A stretch of 64,000 bases of DNA from positions 1-64,000 of the forward strand of contig CAYQMN010000002.1 in NCBI GenBank assembly GCA_964418695.1. Direction: 5' to 3'. The notes under the pieces were generated by a model, which worked only from the letters and a program-made list of their open reading frames with translations, did not search any database and was not told the origin of the DNA. This document shows, in pieces, positions 1 through 8,698 of this stretch. The stretch is from Prado023 sp964418695. Its GTDB lineage: Bacteria > Actinomycetota > Actinomycetes > S36-B12 > CAIYMF01. A program made the position numbers and the translations under genes. Within the stretch, counting starts at the first letter, position 1. The number at the start of each line of letters is the position of its first letter.

Positions 1-456
1 CGCCGCGACCCGTTCGCGATGCTGCCGTTCTGCGGCTACAACATGGCCGACTACTGGGGGCACTGGATCAAGGTCGGCCAGGCCACCGACCCGGAGAAGC
101 TGCCGCGGATCTTCCAGGTCAACTGGTTCCGCAAGGACGCCCGGGGCAAGTTCCTGTGGCCGGGCTTCGGCGAGAACAGCCGCGTGCTGGCCTGGATCAT
201 CGACCAGGTCAACGGAGTGGACAACGGCGTGGAGACGCCGGTCGGCATCGCGCCGGCGCCGGGCGCGCTGTTCCTGGACGGCCTGGACATCAGCGACGAG
301 CAGGTCGCCGAGCTGTTCTCGGTGGATGCCGACCGCTGGCTGGCCGAGTGCGACCTGACCGAGGAGTACTTCGCCAAGTTCGGCGACGCCACCCCGTCGG
401 AGCTCTATGAGCTGCTGGCGGCCCTGCGCACCCGGCTGGCGACCGCTCGCGCCTGA
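1..456 (+). CDS. pckG: Phosphoenolpyruvate carboxykinase (GTP), C-terminal part
   Basis: The frame is open from base 1 and ends with TGA at 454-456, giving the last 151 residues of a protein that begins outside the window. It opens with RRDPFAMLPFCGYNMADY, a conserved stretch of the GTP-dependent PEPCK family, followed by the GHWIKVG segment and the W-F-R-K-D guanine-nucleotide region. The enzyme converts oxaloacetate plus GTP to phosphoenolpyruvate, CO2 and GDP in the cytosol, the entry step of gluconeogenesis. The bare C-terminal fragment is enough for family assignment; upstream promoter and start cannot be seen. Confidence 0.96.
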   Translation, partial: RRDPFAMLPFCGYNMADYWGHWIKVGQATDPEKLPRIFQVNWFRKDARGKFLWPGFGENSRVLAWIIDQVNGVDNGVETPVGIAPAPGALFLDGLDISDEQVAELFSVDADRWLAECDLTEEYFAKFGDATPSELYELLAALRTRLATARA

Positions 457-580
457 TCGCCGACCCGTTCCCCGGAGCCCCGCGGCCCGGCCGAGCCACC
501 CGCTCGGCCGGACCCCGCGGGGTTCGGCGTTCGGGGATGCGCTGCGCCGACCGGCCCCGAGGCAGTGGCAGGATCTCGCC

Positions 581-1603
581 ATGACTGAGCTGACTCCCGG
601 GGTCGACCTGCGCGGCCGAGACCTGCTCTGCGAGGCGGACCTGACCGCTGCCGAGCTCGACGCACTGATCGGGCTGGCGGCCCGGCTCAAGGCCGATCGG
701 GCCGCCGGGCGCGAGGTGCGCCACCTGACCGGGCGCACGATCGCGCTGCTGTTCGAGAAGACCTCGACCCGCACCCGCTGCGCGTTCGAGGTGGGTGCCT
801 ACCATCAGGGCGCGCACGTCACGGTCCTGGACCCGAGCAGCTCCCAGCTGGGCCACAAGGAGTCCGCGGCCGACACCGCCGCCGTGCTGGCCGGCATGTT
901 CGACGCGATCCAGTTCCGCGGAACCGCCCAGTCGACGGTCGAGGAGATCGCCGCGGCTGCCGACGTGCCGGTCTACAACGGGCTGACCGACCTGTGGCAC
1001 CCCACGCAGATGCTCGCCGACTTCCTCACGATGGGGCAGGTCAGCGGCGGGGCGCCCTGGTCGGAGATCTCCTACGCGTACCTGGGGGACGCCCGGTTCA
1101 ACATGGGCAACTCCCTGCTGGTGATGGGCGCGATCATGGGCGCGGACGTCCGGATCGTGGCCCCGCGCGATCTGTGGCCCGACGCCGGCGTCCAGGCCCT
1201 GGCCCGCGAGCGGGCCGTCGACTCAGGTGCCCGGATCACCTTGACCGAGGACCCCGACGAGGGGGTCGCCGGGGCGCAGTTCGTGCACACCGACGTGTGG
1301 GTGTCGATGGGCGAGGCCGCACAGGTGTGGGACGACCGAGTCGCGGCGCTGCGCCCCTACCGGGTCGACGCCGCCCGGATGGCGGCCACCGGCCGCGACG
1401 ACGCCGTGTTCCTGCACTGCCTGCCCGCCTACCACGACACCGCGACCGAGGTCGGCCGCTTCGCCGTGGAGCGCTTCGGGATGACCGACGGGCTGGAGGT
1501 CAGCCACGAGGTGTTCACCGGCCCGGCGAGCCGGGTCTTCGAGCAGGCGCACAACCGCATGCACACGATCAAGGCGCTGATGGTGGCCACGCTGGCCGAC
1601 TGA
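581..1603 (+). CDS. argF: Ornithine carbamoyltransferase
   Basis: A 340-residue cytosolic transferase that makes citrulline from carbamoyl phosphate and ornithine. The carbamoyl-phosphate motif STRTR sits near residue 65, HPTQMLADF in the middle, the ornithine-loop SMG in DVWVSMGE, and HCLPAYHD near the C-terminus. ATG 581 is chosen because the family N-terminus (LRGRDLLCEADLT) starts just after it; the frame stays open upstream but that stretch is not family-like. The GHKES insertion and 340-residue length match the long E. coli ArgI / ArcB form rather than the shorter form of arginine biosynthesis clusters. No other arginine gene is nearby, so an anabolic versus catabolic role is open (arcB is an alternative name). 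Confidence 0.95.
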   Translation: MTELTPGVDLRGRDLLCEADLTAAELDALIGLAARLKADRAAGREVRHLTGRTIALLFEKTSTRTRCAFEVGAYHQGAHVTVLDPSSSQLGHKESAADTAAVLAGMFDAIQFRGTAQSTVEEIAAAADVPVYNGLTDLWHPTQMLADFLTMGQVSGGAPWSEISYAYLGDARFNMGNSLLVMGAIMGADVRIVAPRDLWPDAGVQALARERAVDSGARITLTEDPDEGVAGAQFVHTDVWVSMGEAAQVWDDRVAALRPYRVDAARMAATGRDDAVFLHCLPAYHDTATEVGRFAVERFGMTDGLEVSHEVFTGPASRVFEQAHNRMHTIKALMVATLAD

Positions 1604-1697
1604 GGTCGCGTCGGCCGCGTGGCCTGCGCGGGGTGGGTCAGGTCGTGCCGGTGGGCCGGCCCAGATGGTGCCGGCAACGCCGGCCGAGCCGGGTGGC

Positions 1698-2066
1698 TCA
1701 GAGGCCCAGGGCCTGCGGGCCGACCGCGCGCGCGATGTCGTCGGCGGCCGCCGCGGCACCCTCGCCGCGCTGCCGCGGGAAGGTCGCCAGCTCCAGGCGG
1801 ACGTACACGCGCTCGCGCTCCTCCTCGGTCATCCCGCCCCAGACGCCGTACGGCTCGCGGGCGCGGATCGCGTAGTCGGCGCACTCGACGCGGACCTCGC
1901 AGCGGGCGCACACCGCCTTGGCCGCTCGGTCCCGCCGCAGCCGGGCCAGGCCCCGCTCGTTCTGCGGGTGGAAGAAGAGGTCTTGGTCGGCTCCCCGACA
2001 GGCCCCTACCTCCTGCCATTCCCAGGTGGCATCCACCGGAACCTGGGACAGCGGCTGCTGCGGCAT
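1698..2066 (-). CDS. WhiB-family transcriptional regulator (WhiB3/WhiD-like)
   Basis: A 122-residue WhiB protein. Four cysteines (C23, C53, C56, C62) in the pattern C-x29-C-x2-C-x5-C would bind a 4Fe-4S cluster, and GVWGGMTEEER (about 74-84) is the family turn that contacts the sigma factor. The N-terminus (MPQ..., W-E-W-Q, ACRGAD, LFFHPQNERG) resembles WhiB3 of mycobacteria and WhiD of Streptomyces more than WhiB1, from memory. Such proteins act on transcription with SigA in response to redox or NO and affect development or metabolism. The gene faces argF convergently and has a long, comparatively AT-rich upstream region shared with the DUF3039 gene. Confidence 0.93.
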   Translation of the reverse strand: MPQQPLSQVPVDATWEWQEVGACRGADQDLFFHPQNERGLARLRRDRAAKAVCARCEVRVECADYAIRAREPYGVWGGMTEEERERVYVRLELATFPRQRGEGAAAAADDIARAVGPQALGL

Positions 2067-2447
2067 GAACTCCTCCGATCCGGGCCGTTGGCCCGTGGCG
2101 TGACTTGCACAGTCGGACGTGGGAACGAGAGCGGCTCGCGGTCATCGCGCGGTGTCGACGCCAACTTTCAGGGCCGCCAGCCACGCTACTCACAGTGAAT
2201 CCGCAGATAACCCTACGACTGGATGAAAGTGGCTAGTACTTATCAACCAATTCATTACGCAGGGTCAGACCTTTACAAACTGGGAGAGTTGTCCACAGGC
2301 TGAACGCCAGGGTTCCGCTCCACACAGCGTGACCAAGCCCGCCGAATCGGAGAACGTGCTGTCGCGCCAGAGTCGATCACATAGCGTGATCTACCCCTAC
2401 GCTCCGAGCAGCCGCCGGCAGCCTCCGCGGGGGCTACCATCCTGGGC
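2067..2447. promoter_or_regulatory. Divergent regulatory region between whiB and DUF3039 genes
   Basis: This 381-bp stretch has no supportable gene. Positions 2190-2300 are clearly more AT-rich than the rest of the window, as expected for promoters of the divergent whiB gene. On the right it holds a perfect inverted repeat (2375-2391) and a TACCAT -10 box (2435-2440) eight bases before the DUF3039 ATG, which suggests a leaderless transcript. Confidence 0.6.
2375..2391. promoter_or_regulatory. Perfect inverted repeat GATCAC-N5-GTGATC, candidate operator
   Basis: GATCAC at 2375-2380 and GTGATC at 2386-2391 are exact inverted copies separated by ATAGC. The centre lies about 52 bp upstream of the -10 box of the DUF3039 gene and over 300 bp from whiB. 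Size and symmetry suit a dimeric regulator, but no known consensus is recognised with certainty. Confidence 0.4.
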
Positions 2448-2723
2448 ATGAGCAGCGACCAGGACCCGCTGGAGAATCCGGGTCTGTCCGGCGGCACGGA
2501 TCTGCTGGAGCGGACCGAGACTTCCGATGAGTCGGGCGATCACGACCGGTTCGCCCATTACGTCCGCAAGGACAAGATCGTCGAGAGCGCGGTCACCGGC
2601 GCCCCCGTTCGAGCGCTCTGCGGCAAGGTCTGGGTACCCGGCCGCGACCCCAGCAAGTTCCCGATCTGCCCGGATTGTCAGAAGATCTACCAGGGCCTGC
2701 CGATCGGTCCTCGCAAGGACTGA
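2448..2723 (+). CDS. DUF3039 domain-containing protein
   Basis: A 91-residue cytosolic protein of the actinobacterial DUF3039 family. The conserved part is FAHYVRKDKIVESAVTG, then ALCGKVWVPGRDPSKFPICPDCQ: one CGK and a CPDC pair plus the upstream histidine look like a small zinc site. The acidic first 30 residues are not conserved-looking. No function is established that I know of. ATG 2448 follows a TACCAT -10 box by eight bases, so translation is probably leaderless. Confidence 0.9.
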   Translation: MSSDQDPLENPGLSGGTDLLERTETSDESGDHDRFAHYVRKDKIVESAVTGAPVRALCGKVWVPGRDPSKFPICPDCQKIYQGLPIGPRKD

Positions 2724-2883
2724 CCACGCACCGTGACCGTCCACCCACCACGCGGGGCGTAAACACACGCCCAGCGGGCCGCTAAGCCCGCGACCCCGCG
2801 CTGCTCCGACGGGGTAGCGCCCAGCCTGCGTGTCATCATCGCGGCGAGGTCGAGGAGTCGGGGAGCCTGGGAGGGTGAGGTCG

Positions 2884-4404
2884 GTGACGACGCGTGGATC
2901 GCGCGCCTGGGGTGCGCTGCGGCTGACGGCATGGGGAGGGCTGTGCCTGTCGCTGGCGGTCAGCGCACTCGCGCCACCGTCCTCGGTGCAGGCCGCGGAG
3001 GCGACCCACTCCTCCCTGGTGACCGGCTGGCTGCCCAGCTGGGCCACCCCCGCGGCGACCGCGGCGGTGGTCGCCAACGACGACCTCGTCGACGTGGCCT
3101 CGCCCTTCTGGTACACGGCCAAGGCCGCCAACGGCACAGTGGCCATCACCTCCTCGGTCGCCCCGGCCACCCGGGACGCGTCCCTGGCCGCCCTGCGCGC
3201 CCGGAAGGTGGCGCTCCTCCCGTCGATCGCCGACGGCTCCTCGGCACTCCAGATGGCGGCCGTCCTGAAGAACCCGAAGGACCGCGCGGTCCACGTCGCC
3301 CAGCTGGTCTCCCTGGTGGTCTCCAGCGGGTTCGACGGCATCGAGCTGGACTACGAGCGGTTCGCGTTCTCTGATGGCCGCGCCACCTGGGCCGAGACCC
3401 GGCCTGCGTGGGTCGCCTTCGTCAACGCGCTGGGCACCGCGCTGCACGCCCAGAACCGCAAGCTCGCCTTGGCCGTGCCGCCGATGTACGACGGCAAGCG
3501 GAGCACGACCAGCGGGTACTGGGTGTACGACTACGCCGGGATCGCTCCCGCGGTGGACTCGCTGCGGATCATGACCTACGACTATTCGGTCTCCCGGCCC
3601 GGTCCGATCGCGCCGCTGGCCTTCCTGCACAAGACCCTGTCCTACGCGGTGACCGCGTTCCCGCGCGACCGCATCCGGATGGGCGTGCCCGCCTACGGCC
3701 GGCTCTGGGTGGCGCGCAAGGCGGACGGCTCGAAGGCCATCACCGGCACCTGCCCGGCCACCGGCGTGCCCGGCACCACGAGCTTCACGACCGCGACCGC
3801 CGCCACGTACCTGCGCAAGGTGGCGGGGGCCCCGATCAAGGTCTCCTGGGATGCCGCGCGCGGCGAGTCCTTCACCCGGTTCTCGGTGAAGTACGCCGGC
3901 GTGACGAGCAAGGGCAAGAAGACCAGCTGCGTGGTGACCCACGAGGCCTGGTGGGCCGACGCCCGGGGCCTGGCCGGCAAGCTGCCCCTGGTCAAGCAGT
4001 ACGGCCTGGCCGGGGTGGCCGTCTGGCACCTGGGCGGCCTGGACGCCGCCTCGTGGCGGACCCTGCGCGCGTATGCCCAAGGACTGCCCCCGACCGCCCC
4101 ACCGGCGGCCACCCCGGTGCGCATCACGGTGAAGCCCTCGACCACCCGGCCCCGCAAGGGCGCCACCGTCAAGGTGAAGGTCGCGATCAGCCCGGCCCGC
4201 AAGAAGGTCAAGGTCAAGCGGCAGATGCGGATCAACGGCAAGTGGCGCACGATGGCGACCAAGTCGACCTCGGCCAGCGGCAAGGTGACGTTCAAGGTCC
4301 ACTGGCCCAAGAAGAAGGTCACCTACACGTACCGGATCGTCACCAAGAAGCGAGGTGACCTGGCCGGCGGGAAGTCCCCGACCTTCAAGCTGCGCACCCG
4401 CTGA
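2884..4404 (+). CDS. Secreted glycoside hydrolase family 18 protein
   Basis: A 506-residue exported protein. GTG 2884 is chosen because GGGAGG lies about ten bases upstream; an in-frame GTG at 2830 is possible. A signal peptide (basic start, hydrophobic segment, A-x-A-like end near VQAAEA) is followed by a GH18 barrel. The catalytic motif DGIELDYE places the general acid at E158, and MTYDYS, YGRLW and the late W residues fit the family. The last ~100 residues form a separate Lys/Arg-rich beta domain (repeated KVKVK) that may bind wall or polysaccharide. Substrate could be chitin-like or peptidoglycan-like; it cannot be fixed from sequence. It converges on the DUF2017 gene across a hairpin terminator. 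Confidence 0.9.
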   Translation: MTTRGSRAWGALRLTAWGGLCLSLAVSALAPPSSVQAAEATHSSLVTGWLPSWATPAATAAVVANDDLVDVASPFWYTAKAANGTVAITSSVAPATRDASLAALRARKVALLPSIADGSSALQMAAVLKNPKDRAVHVAQLVSLVVSSGFDGIELDYERFAFSDGRATWAETRPAWVAFVNALGTALHAQNRKLALAVPPMYDGKRSTTSGYWVYDYAGIAPAVDSLRIMTYDYSVSRPGPIAPLAFLHKTLSYAVTAFPRDRIRMGVPAYGRLWVARKADGSKAITGTCPATGVPGTTSFTTATAATYLRKVAGAPIKVSWDAARGESFTRFSVKYAGVTSKGKKTSCVVTHEAWWADARGLAGKLPLVKQYGLAGVAVWHLGGLDAASWRTLRAYAQGLPPTAPPAATPVRITVKPSTTRPRKGATVKVKVAISPARKKVKVKRQMRINGKWRTMATKSTSASGKVTFKVHWPKKKVTYTYRIVTKKRGDLAGGKSPTFKLRTR

Positions 4405-4412
4405 GTCCGGTC

Positions 4413-4453
4413 CCGCTCCCGTCGGCGCCCCGCTGGGTCGCGGACGGGAGCGG
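4413..4453. terminator. Bidirectional hairpin terminator between GH18 and DUF2017 genes
   Basis: CCGCTCCCGTC (4413-4423) pairs perfectly with GACGGGAGCGG (4443-4453) across a 19-nt loop, exactly between two convergent stop codons. There is no T-run, usual for actinobacterial terminators. Confidence 0.7.
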
Positions 4454-5017
4454 CTATCCGGGCAGGTCGCGGTCCAGGCTGTGGATCAGCCGGTCCTGCA
4501 GGTGCGTCAGCCAGTCGTAGAGCAGGAAGAGCGCGCGATGGGGGTCGTCGTCAGGCAGCTCCAGGAACTGGTCGGAGCTCTCCTCGGTGACCGCCAGCCG
4601 CGTGCCCAGGGTCAGGCGCAGGTCGTTGAGCGCCAGCAGCCAGGCGGTGCGCTCGGCCTCGTCGAGCTTGACCGGGTCCGGCCGGTCCAATGAGGAGCGC
4701 GCGGTGGAGACATGCGACAGCTTGCTCGTGCGCAGGTCTCGCATGGTGAACCGGCGGAACTCGTCGGCCTGCTCGGGGTCGGTGTAGGCGTCGGGGAACA
4801 GCCGGGCCAGCGCGGGGTCCGCGGGCCGCACGGCCGCCGGGTCGATGCCGACGAGCTCGACGAGCGGATCCTCGGCCGGCGCGGCGTCCGGTGGCTCCAG
4901 CAGCCCGGTCATCTGATCGAGCAGCTCGCCGATCAGGTGGCGCTCGGCCTCGGGCAGGTGCAGCCAGATCTCGCCGCGGCGGTTGCGGCGGAACCCCGGC
5001 GGATCGATCAGCCCCAT
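4454..5017 (-). CDS. DUF2017 family protein (AosR-like)
   Basis: A 187-residue cytosolic protein of the DUF2017 family, recognisable from GFRRNRRGEIWLHLPEAER at the start, the LFPDAYTDPEQADEFRRFT block and the C-terminal helix LFLLYDWLTHLQDRLI. It directly follows clpS (7-nt gap), as Rv1332 (aosR) sits next to Rv1331 in M. tuberculosis, where it is a thiol-sensing regulator of cysteine synthesis. This copy contains no cysteine at all, so that sensing mechanism cannot apply unchanged. Role here: unknown, possibly a regulator or a ClpS-linked factor. Confidence 0.88.
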   Translation of the reverse strand: MGLIDPPGFRRNRRGEIWLHLPEAERHLIGELLDQMTGLLEPPDAAPAEDPLVELVGIDPAAVRPADPALARLFPDAYTDPEQADEFRRFTMRDLRTSKLSHVSTARSSLDRPDPVKLDEAERTAWLLALNDLRLTLGTRLAVTEESSDQFLELPDDDPHRALFLLYDWLTHLQDRLIHSLDRDLPG

Positions 5018-5024
5018 GCTCGGC

Positions 5025-5309
5025 TCATCCTTCCCGGCTGACGGTGGCCCACAGGCCGTAGGAGTGCATCGCGGTCACGTCGCGCTCCATGCGATCGCGC
5101 GAGCCCGAGGCCACGATCGCCCGGCCCTCCTGGTGCACGTCGAGCATCAGCCGCTCGGCCTTGTCGCGCGAGTAGCCGAAGTACGTCATGAACACGAACG
5201 TGACGTAGGACATCAGGTTGACCGGGTCGTTCCACACGATGCACATCCAGGGCTGGTCGATCTCGGAGCGCCCGTCGACCTGGACGTCCTCCAGAGGTAC
5301 GGCTGTCAC
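5025..5309 (-). CDS. clpS: ATP-dependent Clp protease adaptor ClpS
   Basis: A 94-residue adaptor that delivers N-degron substrates to the Clp ATPase/ClpP. The core W-x-CIVWNDPVN, MSYVTFVF, GYSRDKAERLMLDVHQEGRA and the C-terminal AMHSYGLWATV are all present and give the usual ClpS fold and length. GTG 5309 is chosen because it is the last in-frame start before the conserved core; the longer open frame upstream is shadow of murI's flank. It lies first in a two-gene unit with the DUF2017 gene. Confidence 0.93.
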   Translation of the reverse strand: MTAVPLEDVQVDGRSEIDQPWMCIVWNDPVNLMSYVTFVFMTYFGYSRDKAERLMLDVHQEGRAIVASGSRDRMERDVTAMHSYGLWATVSREG

Positions 5310-5391
5310 GTGCCCATGGTGACACTGTGCGGGGCGCGGCGACAGGCCGAAAGTGCCGTCCCGTGGGCAGGATCGTGCGTCAGCTGTCGGC

Positions 5392-6252
5392 TCACGGGGC
5401 CGCCACCCACTGCGGCGTGCGCTCGACCATGCGGACCTCCGGGCCCAGGAAGCGTCGGCCCAGGTGCAGGAACGGCTCGGGATCGCCGGTCGCCAGGAAG
5501 CGGTGGACCGGGGCCGGGGAGCCCGCCGGCCGGCCCAGCTCATGTGCGGCCAGCATGCGGTACACGTCCTTGGCGGTCTCCTCCGCGGAGTTCACCAGAG
5601 TCACGTCGTCGCCGCAGACGTAGGCGATGACGCCGGTCAGCAGCGGGTAGTGGGTGCAGCCCAGGACCAGGGTGTCGATGCCGTTGGCGAGCAGCGGGTC
5701 CAGGTACTCGTGGGCGACCGCCAGCACCTCGGGCCCGGTGACCACCCCGTTCTCGACGAACTCCACGAAGCGCGGGCAGGCCTGCGGCCGGATCGCCAGG
5801 TCGGGCGCGGCGGCGAAGGCGTCCTCGTATGCCCCGGAGGTCACGGTGGCGCGGGTGCCGATCACCCCGATCCGGCCGCGCCGGGTCGCCCGGACCGCTC
5901 GGCGGACGGCGGGCTTGATGACCTCGACCACCGGCACCGGGTACCGCTCGCGGGCGTCGCGCAGCACCGCGGCCGAGGCGGAGTTGCAGGCGATCACCAG
6001 CGCCTTCACCCCCGAGCCGACCAGGTGGTCCATCACGTCCAGGGCGAACGCCCGGACCTCCGCGATCGGCCGTGGCCCGTACGGCCCTCGTGCCGTGTCG
6101 CCCACGTAGAGGATCTGCTCGTCGGGCAGCTGGTCGATCACGGCCCGGGTGACGGTGAGCCCGCCGACGCCGCTGTCGAAGATGCCCACCGGTGCGTCGG
6201 GGTCCCCGATCCCCGGGCCGGCGAGCAGAGGTGTGACGGACATGACGTGCAT
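5392..6252 (-). CDS. murI: Glutamate racemase
   Basis: A 286-residue cytosolic enzyme that interconverts L- and D-glutamate to supply D-Glu for peptidoglycan. The N-terminal IFDSGVGGLTV and YVGDTARGPYG motifs, and the two catalytic cysteines in IACNSAS (C89) and LGCTHYPLL (C199), are intact. ATG 6252 gives the annotated start; ATG four codons in (MSVTPLL) is equally possible. It is followed by clpS and DUF2017 and faces the divergent MBL-rph-rdgB unit, the mycobacterial arrangement. Confidence 0.96.
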   Translation of the reverse strand: MHVMSVTPLLAGPGIGDPDAPVGIFDSGVGGLTVTRAVIDQLPDEQILYVGDTARGPYGPRPIAEVRAFALDVMDHLVGSGVKALVIACNSASAAVLRDARERYPVPVVEVIKPAVRRAVRATRRGRIGVIGTRATVTSGAYEDAFAAAPDLAIRPQACPRFVEFVENGVVTGPEVLAVAHEYLDPLLANGIDTLVLGCTHYPLLTGVIAYVCGDDVTLVNSAEETAKDVYRMLAAHELGRPAGSPAPVHRFLATGDPEPFLHLGRRFLGPEVRMVERTPQWVAAP

Positions 6253-6364
6253 TCTCCCCGCGGCGAGGGTGCCGTTGCGGAACCGGTCGTGGTTAGGGTG
6301 AGCCGCACACGCCGGAGTCGGGGCCGCTCCTGCCGGGTGACCAGCCGTGATGAGGAGACTGCGC

Positions 6365-7126
6365 GTGCGACTGACCGTGATCGGCTGCTCGGGATCGTTC
6401 CCCGGGCCCGGATCGCCGGCCTCCTGCTACCTGGTCGAGCATGACGGCTTCCGCCTCGTCCTGGACATGGGCAACGGCTCGCTCGGGCCGCTGTCCACGC
6501 GCGTGCATCCCCGCGAGCTCGACGCGGTCGTGCTGTCCCACCTGCATCCGGACCACTGCCTGGACCTGACCTCGCTCTACGTCGCCCGGCGCTACCACCC
6601 GGAGGGCCTGCCGGCCCGGAAGGTGGCGGTGCACGCGCCCCGGGGCGCGGCCGCGCGGCTCGCGGCCGCGTACAACGCCGGCGACGACGAGGGCGATCCT
6701 GGGCTCTCCCGGGTCTACGAGTTCCACGACCATGTCCCGGACGCGCCGGTGAAGGTGGGCCCGTTCTCGATCACGGTCACCCGCGTGCGCCATCCGGTCG
6801 AGGCGTTCGCCGTTCGCGTGGAGGCGGGCGGTCGCGCCCTGGTCTACAGCGGGGACACGGGGCCGTGCGAGGAGCTGATCGAGCTGGCGCAGGGCGCGGA
6901 CCTCGGGCTGTTCGAGGCCTCGTTCCTGCGCGGCGGCGCCAACCCGCCCAACCTGCACCTGACTGCGCAGGAGGCCGGCGCGGCGGCCACGGCGGCCGGG
7001 GTCGGCCGGCTCGTGCTGACCCACCTGGTGGCCTGGAACGATCTGTCCGCGACGCTGGCCGAGGCGCGCGAGGAGTTCGCCGGCGATGTGCGCCTGGCGG
7101 AGGCGGGAATGGTGGTGGACCTGTGA
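6365..7126 (+). CDS. MBL-fold metallohydrolase (Rv1339-type)
   Basis: A 253-residue metallo-beta-lactamase-fold hydrolase related to RNase Z. The zinc motif H-x-H-x-D-H occurs as HLHPDH (H59, H61, D63, H64), with the later YSGDTGP Asp and LTHLVAWND His ligands. GTG 6365 is chosen over GTG 6347/ATG 6350 because GAGGAG lies seven bases before it. The neighbouring order (murI, this gene, rph, rdgB) matches M. tuberculosis, where the homologue Rv1339 has been reported as an atypical cyclic-nucleotide phosphodiesterase; that activity here is inference. Its stop overlaps the rph start. Confidence 0.88.
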   Translation: MRLTVIGCSGSFPGPGSPASCYLVEHDGFRLVLDMGNGSLGPLSTRVHPRELDAVVLSHLHPDHCLDLTSLYVARRYHPEGLPARKVAVHAPRGAAARLAAAYNAGDDEGDPGLSRVYEFHDHVPDAPVKVGPFSITVTRVRHPVEAFAVRVEAGGRALVYSGDTGPCEELIELAQGADLGLFEASFLRGGANPPNLHLTAQEAGAAATAAGVGRLVLTHLVAWNDLSATLAEAREEFAGDVRLAEAGMVVDL

Positions 7127-7893
7127 GCGAGCAGCCCCGATCCGACGGCCGGCGGGCCGACCAGCTGCGCGAGGTCACCTTCCAGCGCGGCTGGCTGGAC
7201 CACGCCGAGGGCTCGTGCCTGGTCTCCTTCGGCGCCACCCGGGTGCTGTGCGCGGCCTCGTTCACCGCCGGGGTTCCCCGGTGGAAGAAGGGGTCGGGCT
7301 CGGGCTGGGTCACCGCGGAGTACGCGATGCTGCCGCGCTCGACGAACACCCGCTCGGACCGCGAGTCGGTGCGTGGCCGGATCGGTGGGCGCACGCACGA
7401 GATCTCCCGGCTGGTGGGCAGGTCGCTGCGGGCCGCGGTCGACGTCAAGGCCCTGGGGGAGAACACCCTGGTCCTGGACTGCGACGTCCTGCAGGCCGAC
7501 GGCGGCACTCGCACGGCGGCGATCACCGGCGCCTACGTGGCCCTGAGCGACGCGATCGCGTGGGGGCGGTCGCAGGGACTGATCGCCGCCGGCGCCCAGC
7601 CGCTGCTCGACTCGGTCGCGGCGGTCAGCGTCGGCGTGGTCGACGGTCGGGCGTGCCTGGACCTGCACTACGACGACGACGTGCGCGCCGGCACGGACAT
7701 GAACGTGGTCATGACCGGCTCGGGCTCCTTCGTGGAGGTGCAGGGCACCGCCGAGCGGGGCGTGTTCGACCGGGCCATGCTCGACGAGCTGCTCGACCTG
7801 GCGGCGCTGGGCTGCGTCGAGCTGAGCGCGCTGCAGGAGGCCGCGCTGGCAACGCCCCTGGCGGGGCCCGGCGGGTCGGCTCGGGAGGCATGA
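7123..7893 (+). CDS. rph: Ribonuclease PH
   Basis: A 256-residue phosphorolytic 3'-5' exoribonuclease that trims tRNA 3' ends. Visible family features are SDGRRADQLREVTFQRGW at the N-terminus, EYAMLPRSTNTR, the R-rich GRIGGRTHEISRLVGRSLRA and the core LDCDVLQADGGTRTAAITGA. GTG 7123 overlaps the preceding TGA, so translation is probably coupled. It forms one unit with the MBL gene upstream and rdgB downstream. Confidence 0.96.
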   Translation: MSEQPRSDGRRADQLREVTFQRGWLDHAEGSCLVSFGATRVLCAASFTAGVPRWKKGSGSGWVTAEYAMLPRSTNTRSDRESVRGRIGGRTHEISRLVGRSLRAAVDVKALGENTLVLDCDVLQADGGTRTAAITGAYVALSDAIAWGRSQGLIAAGAQPLLDSVAAVSVGVVDGRACLDLHYDDDVRAGTDMNVVMTGSGSFVEVQGTAERGVFDRAMLDELLDLAALGCVELSALQEAALATPLAGPGGSAREA

Positions 7894-7894
7894 C

Positions 7895-8515
7895 ATGACG
7901 CGCGTGGTGCTCGCAACCGGCAACGCCGGCAAGGTGGCAGAGCTGCGGCGGATCCTGGCCGAGGCCAGGCTCGACGTCGAGCTGGTGGGTCTGGCGGAGT
8001 TCCCGGACGCGCCGGAGGTGCACGAGACCGGGACCACGTTCGCCGCCAACGCCCTGCTCAAGGCGCGGGCGCTGGCCGCGCACACGGGCCTGCCCGCGGT
8101 CGCCGACGACTCGGGGCTGTGCGTGGACGCGCTCAACGGGATGCCGGGCATCTTCTCGGCGCGCTGGTCCGGGGCGCACGGCCAGGACGAGGCGAATCTG
8201 GACCTCGTGCTGGCCCAGATCGCCGACGTCGCCGACGAGCGACGCGGGGCGCACTTCTTCTGCTCGGCGGCGGTGGCGCTGCCCCCGACAGCCGACGGAG
8301 CCCCGGGCGCCTCCCGGGTCGTGGAGGGCCAGCTCGACGGCAGCCTGCTGCGCGAGCGGCGGGGGACCGGCGGCTTCGGCTACGACCCGATCTTCGTCCC
8401 GTACGGCTCCAACCGGACCACCGCTGAGCTCCCGGCAGCCGAGAAGGACCAGATCAGCCACCGAGGCCAGGCCTTCCGAGGATTGGTCCCCGTGCTCCGC
8501 GAGCTGCTGCCCTAG
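7895..8515 (+). CDS. rdgB: Non-canonical purine NTP pyrophosphatase (RdgB/HAM1)
   Basis: A 206-residue Ham1-family enzyme hydrolysing ITP, XTP and dITP to monophosphates, keeping damaged purines out of nucleic acids. The N-terminal substrate motif ATGNAGKVAELRRIL, the catalytic ADDSGLCVDALNG and GGFGYDPIFVP, and SHRGQAFR near the end are intact. ATG 7895 lies one base after the rph stop, so the two are almost certainly co-transcribed. Confidence 0.96.
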   Translation: MTRVVLATGNAGKVAELRRILAEARLDVELVGLAEFPDAPEVHETGTTFAANALLKARALAAHTGLPAVADDSGLCVDALNGMPGIFSARWSGAHGQDEANLDLVLAQIADVADERRGAHFFCSAAVALPPTADGAPGASRVVEGQLDGSLLRERRGTGGFGYDPIFVPYGSNRTTAELPAAEKDQISHRGQAFRGLVPVLRELLP

Positions 8516-8698
8516 CCGAAGGCCCAGCCACCAGCGGCAAGTCCCCGCCCGCCGATCCGTCTGCACGCAACCCGCCCCGCCGGTCGCGCGGCCAGGACGG
8601 CCACCTCGGTGGCCTCGGGGCGTCCCTTCGTCGCGCAGTCAGGGTTGGCGATCGGATGCTGCTCGGTGGGCGCCCCGCCCGGCAGGTGCCGACAAGGG

